In this document: piece after piece, positions 57,211 through 64,000 of the stretch
How positions within the stretch are numbered: position 1 is the stretch's first letter
Layout of the letters: every line of letters begins with the position of its first letter
Source of the DNA: Seminavis robusta
Taxonomy: Eukaryota; Bacillariophyta; Bacillariophyceae; Naviculales; Naviculaceae
Length of the DNA: 64,000 nucleotides
Direction of reading: 5' to 3'
NCBI GenBank assembly: GCA_903772945.1
Contig: CAICTM010000156.1
Span: 1-64,000 of the forward strand
Program-made: the position numbers and the translations under genes
The notes under the pieces: generated by a model
Seen by the model: only the letters and a program-made list of their open reading frames with translations
Database searches by the model: none
What the model was told of the DNA's origin: nothing

Positions 57211-57673
57211 GGTTCTAGAGAGAATGCAGATTTTTAAAATATTATCTAGTTTGTGTTGTGTTGTGTTGTTGTGTTCTGCTGAGTTTGGATCTGGGGTGTC
57301 TGATTCAGATTAGATGTGACCAGTGGCCAAGTGGCGATGATGATGGATGCTTTATGCTTTGACAGTGGTTTCGTTTTGTTGTGGGAAAGCAGAGGCTTCC
57401 GACACGTGGAGGCAAAGCGACACACACTTGCGTATTATCCATGATTCAATCGACTAATTCGACTATTTTCGATCCAGACGCCACAACTTATTGAAGAGGG
57501 GACGTCTCGTCTCTCACGAGGAAGCCGCCCATCCACAGATTGTCTTCTCCTCGATCTCCAGCCAAACATCAGCAAAGCAACCCAAGGCACTCATCATCAG
57601 AAGACGAGGCATCTACTCTACCGGTACGGTACAAGCTATCTAGCTAGCTAGTAACTCAATTGTAGAAAGAAAG
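57211..57673. promoter_or_regulatory. Divergent upstream region, Met-rich and eIF5B genes
   Basis: About 460 bp. GTGTTGTGTTGTGTTGTTGTG is at about 57252-57272 (a TG/TTG-rich run) and TACCGGTACGGTACAAGC, then CTAGCTAGCTAG, at about 57620-57650 just before the eIF5B start. Confidence 0.45.
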
Positions 57674-60600
57674 ATGGGCAAGGCAAAGAAAAAAGGTGGC
57701 GGCAAAAAGCCCCAGCAAAAGCAAGAGGACGATTTTGACGATGATTTGGCCTTTCTAGAAGCGGCTGCCGCAGCCAATGAGACACCCAAGAAGGAAGAAC
57801 CCCCCAAGGAAGAGCCGAAGGCAGCAGAAGAAAAAGCCGACGGTGCTGCTGCTGCTGCTGCTGCTGCTGAAGATGCTGCTGCTGCCTTTTTGGCGGCCCA
57901 AGGGATTGCCGGCGAGGAAGGCGAAGGCGGTGGAAAGAAGGACAACAAGAAAAAGAAGAAAAAGAAAAAAGGCGGCGGAGGCGGAGGCGGTGAAGAACAG
58001 AAAGCACCGGTAGGTTGGATTGATTGTATTGTTGAAGTCTGATGGTCTTGAAAGCAAGACAAACGTTGTCTCCTGGTGTCTGCCAACATGACATTTTTTG
58101 GTTCTCTCGCACTCATCTCATTCATTTCATTTTGGTACTGTTCTGTTCATACACTGCAGCAATCCAAGCAAGGGAAATTGTTGGCAGAGCGCATTCGAAA
58201 GCAACAGGAAGAGGAGGAACAACGACGAAAGGAAGATGAAGAAGAAGCGCGTCGTATCGCAGAAGAAGAGGCCAAAGAAGCAGAAGAATTGCGCAAAAAG
58301 GAGGAAGAAAAGGAGCGAAAGAAACAGAAACAAAAGGAAAAGGTCGCCCGACAAAAGGCAGAGGGAAAATACATGACAAAAGCCCAAAGGCAAAAAGCAA
58401 AGCTGGCAGAACAACGATTGGAAGCCATGCGAGCGGCGGGAATGTTGCCCGTCGAGGGGGAGGGAGATGCTCCCAAAAAGAAAAAGGTTGTCTACGTCAA
58501 CAAGAAAAAGGCAAAAGGCAAGGACAACAACAATGACGATGTGGAGGAATCCGAGTCCAAAGACACCGAACATGCCGAGGAGGACAAGAAAGAAGAGGAA
58601 GAACAGACAGCAAAGAAAGAGGAACCTGAAAAGCCGGCGGAAGACGGTGACGATGGGGACAAGGAGGATTCCTCGGGCGACGAGTGGGATGCCGATAGCG
58701 ACGATGACGCCAAGTTCGACGACCTGGATGCAAAGTTGCAAAAGGTCGCCACGGACGATGTGGAAGACTTGATCGAGCTCGAGAAGAAAAAGGAGCTGGA
58801 ACGCTTGCGAGAGATTGGTTTGAAGCGCGCCGAGCAAGACCGAATAGAGCAGGAAAAACTGGCCAAGATCCAAGCGGAACAAGAGGAAGCCAACCTCAAG
58901 GAGCAACTGGCGATGCAGAAGCGAGAAGAAGGAAAAAAGAAGCGCGAGGCACAAGAAAAAGCAAATCTGGATGCACGAAGCCGCGACGATCTACGCTGCC
59001 CCATTGTTGTGATGTAAGTGGATATACTGTACATAAACCGTGTCGCTCTGGCGGGAAAGATTGGATGATGTTCTCACGCTTGTTGCCCATCAAACGTTCT
59101 TTTGCCTCCTCTTATAGTATGGGTCATGTCGATACAGGAAAAACAAAGCTACTCGACAAGATCCGAAAAACCAACGTGCAAGATAATGAGGCCGGCGGAA
59201 TCACGCAACAAATTGGTGCCACGTATTTCGAAAAGAAGACTCTGGAAACTCAGACTGCAAGGCTGAACGAAACCGAAAAGGTCGAACTAACCGTGCCTGG
59301 TATGCTGGTTATTGACACACCTGGGCACGAATCCTTCACCAATCTTAGATCTCGTGGTTCATCGCTGTGCGATGTCGCAATTCTGGTGGTCGATCTTATG
59401 CACGGCCTGGAGCAACAGACCATTGAGAGTTTGACAATGCTGCGAAAGAGGGGCGTCCCGTTTGTTGTTGCCCTGAACAAAGTCGATAGGTGCTACGCGT
59501 GGAAGACCTGTAAGGACTCCCCAATCCGCGATGCTCTCAAGGAGCAGGAAGAGGGCACCATTTCCGAGTTCCGAAGCCGATCCACCAACGCAAAGGTTCA
59601 GCTGCAGGAACAAGGTGTAAACTCCAACCTTTACTGGGAGATGGGCGACGAAGATTGGACTAATTCAGATTTCATTCCGTTGGTACCCACTTCAGCAATT
59701 ACCGGGGAAGGCGTGCAAGATATCCTACTACTCCTCTGCCAAATCGCCCAACGAAAAATATGGAAACAGCTCATGTGGTGTGCCAATCTGCAGTGTACTG
59801 TTCTGGAGGTGAAAGCCATCGATGGCCTGGGAATGACAGTGGATATTTTGGTCGTGAATGGATACCTTCGAGAAGGAGATAAGGCTGTCTTTTGTACTCT
59901 GGATGGGCCCGTTGTGACAGAAATTCGAGGTTTGCTGACTCCTCCGCCCAGCCGGGAAATGCGTGTCAAAGCCGATTACATTCATCACAAGGAGGTCAAG
60001 GGCGCTCTTGGAGTCAAAGTCATTGGAAACAACCTGGAGAAAGTCATGGCCGGGACTTCTGTGTTGGTACGGCACACCTGCTCGTTTTGACGCCTCGTTC
60101 GACTGCATGCCCTTTGCTTACACACATTCCCCCCTCTGTCTGTTTTCAGGTTGTGGGTCCTAACGACGAAGAAGAAGATATCAAGGCAGAGGTCATGTCT
60201 GATTTGACCAATCTAGAGGACAAATTGAGCACGGACAAGCAAGGAGTTCTTGTCCAGGCGTCTACCCTTGGGGCATTGGAAGCACTTTTGCAGTTCTTGC
60301 GAGTGGAGACAAAACCACCAATTCCGGTCAGTGCCATCGGAATTGGAACTATCCATAAGCGAGACGTCACAAAGATATCCATCATGGTGAGTTTTATGTT
60401 GGCGACGGAGTGGAAAGCAGAAGTGCAACTATTCTCTAACCGACGCATTCTGTTTCTCGTCAATACTCAGAACGAAAAGGGTCACCCGGAATATGCAACT
60501 ATTCTTGCATTCGATGTGGGCGTTGAACGTGAAGCTCGGGAGCACGCTCAGGTAAGGGATCCGTCTGTTGTAGTGGTTAAGCCGTCTTGTTTGTCCCTTG

Positions 60601-61234
60601 CCTTTACTGACCCACTGGACCTTTACTACCCATCCAGGAAATGAATGTGCGAATCATGACGGCAGACATCATCTACCATCTCTTTGACCAGTTCACACGG
60701 TTCATGGGAGAGTTGACAGAGCGACGAAGACAAGACGCTCAATCGTAAGTCGTCCCTAGATTGATTGTGATCACCTTCGAAGTCAGATTCTGCGTTGCTA
60801 ACGAGTCGAGTCTCATGTCGTGTTTCTCTAGTGTGGCTGTCTTCCCAAGCATCATCAAGATCCTTCCTCAACACGTCTTCAATCAAAAGGATCCCATCAT
60901 TGTGGGAGTGGAAGTCGTGGAGGGCATTTTGAAGATCGGCACACCTCTTTGCGTCCCCGCGCTGGGAGGATTGCATGTTGGAAAAGTGACTTCCATCGAA
61001 AGCAATGGCCGGGAGCAGGAAACGGCACGGAAGGGCGCTTCTGTTGCTATCAAGATTGTGAACGAGTCAAATCCAACTCTCACGTACGGGCGACAATTCG
61101 ATGCCACCAATATGCTTTACTCAACAATCACTCGGGCTTCTATTGATGCTTTGAAAGAACACTTCCGGGATGCGCTGGAAAACGAGGATTGGCGACTCGT
61201 TGTGAAACTTAAGAAGGTCTACAACATCATCTAA
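57674..61234 (+). CDS. EIF5B: Translation initiation factor eIF5B
   Basis: Seven exons: 57674-58009, 58160-59013, 59118-60066, 60150-60386, 60471-60551, 60638-60744, 60832-61234; introns 83-150 bp; 988 aa, close to yeast eIF5B. The N-terminal 390 residues are a charged, disordered tail with an Ala run (encoded by GCT repeats), a Lys run, a Gly run and a long Glu/Lys/Gln coiled coil. The GTPase starts at LRCPIVVIMGHVDTGKT (G1 split by the second intron), then G2 GITQQIGATYF, G3 VIDTPGHESF and G4 NKVDRCY. Domains II, III and IV follow, with IYHLFDQFT in the domain III/IV link. The protein joins ribosomal subunits with eIF1A. Every catalytic landmark, including the His of DTPGHE, is present. No plastid or mitochondrial signal, so it is the cytosolic factor. 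Confidence 0.97.
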
Positions 61235-61506
61235 CTTTCAGAGAAAACATGTGCGGTGAGACGACCTCATCTGGCAAACATTAGCTATAGCAAAAGCATC
61301 ACCTATGTAGACTTCATCTACAAGATAGCTTTATTCTTGATCTATTTGATGAAATGGCTGGGACCTGGTCAAATCGTTGCCTCGGGAATCGAATCAATCG
61401 ACATCACTCGGGTACATACCGAAACAGTAGCTTCGCACTAGTGCTGGTAGTTAAAATTAGATAGCAAAATAACTCTACTGCGTGGCGACAGCCTGGGTTG
61501 GATGGG

Positions 61507-64000
61507 CTATGACTGCGGATGAAGCAACCTCCACAGCCCGAATGGCCGTCCTTTCTTTTGCATGGGGCCGTAAGCGTCGCTTGACAATGCCGATCCAGCG
61601 GCGATCGAATCAAAGAGCCAGTTGAAATTCACAATCAGCACCTTCTGCTTCGCCTCACCTCCCCTTTCGATGGCTGCTTTCAACGGGCGATACAAGCTGT
61701 CTGAGAATGTGCTGCAATTGTCGTCGCACAAGAGGACTAGTGATTCATCCGATGAGCCAGATTTACAACGCTCCAAGCAAGCTACAGTGGACGTCATCTG
61801 TGTGGACACCCTTGCCCCTGATTCGTTCAGCAACAACAGAACATCTTCCTTGGGGGGCCGATCAAAGCGCCCAAGCAGATGAACTGTAAACTTTTCAAGT
61901 AGTCGCATGCCATCGTATCTGGCCGCCATTTTAGCAACCGCATAGTCTGCCACACCACACCTCCTGACAGCCTCTACCTTGACTGGAAGAGATCGAACCA
62001 ACATTGAAGCCAACGGCATGGTTATTTGCCCTTGATTTCGACACAGTGCAATCCAAGAAGGAGACACAAGCGGAATCCCCGCCAACATACAACGCATACC
62101 CTTGAGCGTGCGACCGTTGCCCACAAGATTTTCGTCGTCATCATCTTTCGAAGCAGCCGGCACAATGCAAAGAGTCGTATTTTTGGCACGGAAAGCATCG
62201 CTTTGTTTGATTCGCACTGTTTCAGAACCATCACAAATAACGCATGAGCGCAACGAAGAAGGAACGAGTGCCAGCTCGGAACAAATCCACTCACCGTTTC
62301 CAAACCCCTTAGCTTCGCTGATGAGTGCCTTGAGGGAAGCCTTGTCGTCATCAGACAAGCCAGATGCAATCACACTAATCAAACAGTTGTCCAGACCGTT
62401 TTGAAACTTCACGGCATATTTCTCGTCAGCCAATCTGCAAACATCGCGATTGGACGATGGCAAGGACTGCACTGGGGCAGAAACCTCTGGACCTGCCTTT
62501 TGCTTTTTGGGGGCACGACCTTTGCTCGTTCTGGCAGTGCTCCTATTCTTCACTTGGGAGTCTTTTTCATCTTGCCGTGCTTTGCTGGTCACCGTTAGAG
62601 CCTTTTTCCGCTGTGCGCTTCCGCGTTTGTTGCTGGGCGGATGCTGAGTAGTTGACTTTCTCTTTGCAGGGACCACAACCGCCTGAGCAGTGGATTGTTT
62701 GCGCCGTGCGGAGCCACTCCCTCTCGGTACCGTAGTGGCCTGTTCAGCCGTCATTGGCGCAACATCGAAGCCTTCTGCAGCCAACTGCTTCATCAAGTCT
62801 GGAGGCAAGATCGCACTCTGCTCCTGAACCTTCCTCTCGTGTTTGACCTTGACATCTCTGCGTTTTGTGGAGATTCGCCTTGATTTGCGTTCTCTTTGAG
62901 AAATGGCCGCAACAGTTTCATCTCCATTCGTTGACACATCCAACGAATCTGCTGGGGCATCAATACGATCATTGCCACCAGTCCAATCCATCTCTTCAGG
63001 CGGTCTACTCAAGAATACAGCATCAACATTCTTCTCCTTTCCACCTAAGATGTATTGGATATGATAGGATCCATCCACTACCTTTGAGATTTTAGCAATT
63101 CCACCGGGTTTGTTGACTCCCGGCCATGTTCTTGACCGCACTTGAACGATTTCGCCCACCTTGAATGCGACGGCGGCAGAAATCTCTTGCCTCTCGGTGC
63201 GTTCGCTTTGATTGTTGTTTTCGTCATTATTTCCAGCCGAATTGCTGTTGCTAGGCTGGTTGCTGCCATTTCGATTGCTACCGGTGCCACGTGCGACAGT
63301 TGGAGACATTGACTGTTGCTGTTCGGCTGGGGGCTCTGGACCATCCTCATCAACACGATCATTGTCGCGAGTCCGATCCAACTCTTCAGGCGGTCTACTA
63401 CCGGTGCCGCGTGCGGCAGTTGGAGACATTGACTGCTTCTGTTCGACCGGGGGCTCTGAACCACCCTCTTCGTCCATAGCTCCAGCTATTGCGTTGCCAG
63501 TTGTAGCTGAAGAAGCAGCAGAACCTCTTTCATTTTGTGCCCCAATGGTGACCTGCTCTTGTGCTACTGCCGCCCCTGTTGTAGCTGCACCATTGTCGGC
63601 ATTGTCATCCTCGCCGTCATCTGTTGGGAATTGTTCCGGGGATGTTTCTGCTGCTACCGTGCCAGGAGTTGCTGCCTCAGCTTGTTGTGCAAATCCAAAC
63701 AAGCTATGCGCACCCAATACTGTTCTCTGAGAATAAGCAAAACTTAAATCCACAGGTTTTGATGCGTCATTGTCATCTTCATTGTTTTCCTGTGGCACAT
63801 CCCTTGCTTGCCCATCAGAGGTGCTAGGTGAAGAATCGTCTTGATTATTGTGACTGGGTCTGTCGCAAGGACTGCCCTCTTGCTCCTGCTGAGCGCTGTT
63901 TTTGGTTTCTTGGTGCTGTTTCCGTGTGTGATCCTCGTCATCATCTTCTTCTTTAGACTCTTTTCTTTTCTGCTTTTGCTGCTCTTTCTGTTTTCGTTCT
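61507..64000 (-). CDS. BRCT and Tudor/PWWP-like chromatin protein, 5' end cut
   Basis: The frame stays open to the right edge, so the start lies beyond 64000; at least 831 codons are visible. From the N-terminal side: a Glu/Lys/Gln-rich stretch, Ser/Pro/Asp-rich linkers, a Tudor/PWWP-like barrel (FKVGEIVQVRSRTWPGVNKP, then GSYHIQYILGGKE), a long basic region (KVKHERK to APKKQKAG) and two C-terminal BRCT-like domains. The first ends RTLKGMRCMLAGIPLVSPSW, with the Trp usual in BRCT helix 3; the second ends LIVNFNWLFDSIAAGSAL. A Pro/Glu/Met-rich segment is repeated (see findings). Tudor plus tandem BRCT recalls 53BP1/Crb2-type DNA damage readers; orthology is not claimed. Confidence 0.8.
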   Translation of the reverse strand, partial: ERKQKEQQKQKRKESKEEDDDEDHTRKQHQETKNSAQQEQEGSPCDRPSHNNQDDSSPSTSDGQARDVPQENNEDDNDASKPVDLSFAYSQRTVLGAHSLFGFAQQAEAATPGTVAAETSPEQFPTDDGEDDNADNGAATTGAAVAQEQVTIGAQNERGSAASSATTGNAIAGAMDEEGGSEPPVEQKQSMSPTAARGTGSRPPEELDRTRDNDRVDEDGPEPPAEQQQSMSPTVARGTGSNRNGSNQPSNSNSAGNNDENNNQSERTERQEISAAVAFKVGEIVQVRSRTWPGVNKPGGIAKISKVVDGSYHIQYILGGKEKNVDAVFLSRPPEEMDWTGGNDRIDAPADSLDVSTNGDETVAAISQRERKSRRISTKRRDVKVKHERKVQEQSAILPPDLMKQLAAEGFDVAPMTAEQATTVPRGSGSARRKQSTAQAVVVPAKRKSTTQHPPSNKRGSAQRKKALTVTSKARQDEKDSQVKNRSTARTSKGRAPKKQKAGPEVSAPVQSLPSSNRDVCRLADEKYAVKFQNGLDNCLISVIASGLSDDDKASLKALISEAKGFGNGEWICSELALVPSSLRSCVICDGSETVRIKQSDAFRAKNTTLCIVPAASKDDDDENLVGNGRTLKGMRCMLAGIPLVSPSWIALCRNQGQITMPLASMLVRSLPVKVEAVRRCGVADYAVAKMAARYDGMRLLEKFTVHLLGRFDRPPKEDVLLLLNESGARVSTQMTSTVACLERCKSGSSDESLVLLCDDNCSTFSDSLYRPLKAAIERGGEAKQKVLIVNFNWLFDSIAAGSALSSDAYGPMQKKGRPFGLWRLLHPQS

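Noticed and set aside
58127-58954. 275-codon minus-strand open frame rich in Phe and Leu
   Set aside because: Complement of the Glu/Lys coiled coil of eIF5B, which automatically reads as a Leu/Phe-rich frame; not a membrane protein.

Overview
This window is nuclear DNA of a eukaryotic alga, most likely a diatom. Three things point there. Genes are split by short introns (about 67-136 bp, mostly GT-AG). Two predicted proteins start with a signal peptide followed by a Phe at the expected cleavage point (VAA/FAS and AVA/FHL), the ASAFAP-like plastid-import signal of algae with secondary red plastids. A Kre6/Skn1-type glucan transglycosylase of the kind linked to chrysolaminarin is present. Intergenic DNA is full of short palindromes (GGTACC/ACCGGT, CTAGCTAG). 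I cannot name the species.

Layout. 1-5.3 kb is a broken Ty3/gypsy LTR retrotransposon with both LTRs (304-716 and 4848-5320). 5.6-16.3 kb holds six ordinary genes: AIM24-like mitochondrial protein, Regnase-like NYN ribonuclease, J-domain/DnaJ-X protein, a mitochondrial ureohydrolase resembling guanidine hydrolases, a divergently paired mitochondrial carrier, and a half-size DMT/EamA-like membrane protein. 17.6-29.9 kb holds a 1237-aa disordered protein with a recurring Trp motif, a Q-rich protein with a Cys-rich tail, a RanBP2-finger plus double ubiquitin-like protein, a plastid-targeted NFACT-R protein and a small mitochondrial membrane protein. 31-35 kb has a Cu/Zn-SOD-like protein that lost most metal ligands, a ZZ-finger protein and the tiny spliced gene for RNA polymerase subunit Rpb12. 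38-45 kb has two neighbouring proteins built from hnRNP-Q acidic-domain (AcD)-like repeats plus coiled coil, then an AFG2/SPATA5-type AAA ATPase. 45.2-47.7 kb is repeat territory: tandem repeats, a 138-bp tract of only A and T, and a decayed retroelement 3' end with a GIY-YIG region. 48-64 kb has a NIPA/EamA-type transporter, a P/Q/H-rich protein, a plastid-targeted methyltransferase, the GH16 glucan enzyme, a secreted Met/Glu-rich protein, a complete 7-exon eIF5B, and a BRCT/Tudor-like chromatin protein cut by the right edge.

Genes are often arranged as close divergent pairs (ureohydrolase/carrier, SOD-like/ZZ, NIPA-like/PQH-rich, methyltransferase/GH16, Met-rich/eIF5B). The most notable leads are the ureohydrolase-carrier pair with an apparent GA-AG intron, the metal-ligand-poor SOD homologue, the stand-alone plastid NFACT-R protein, the AcD-repeat pair, and a 44-bp identical element placed about 114 bp upstream of two unrelated start codons. 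Exon borders are read by eye and by family conservation; no alignment or transcript was available.
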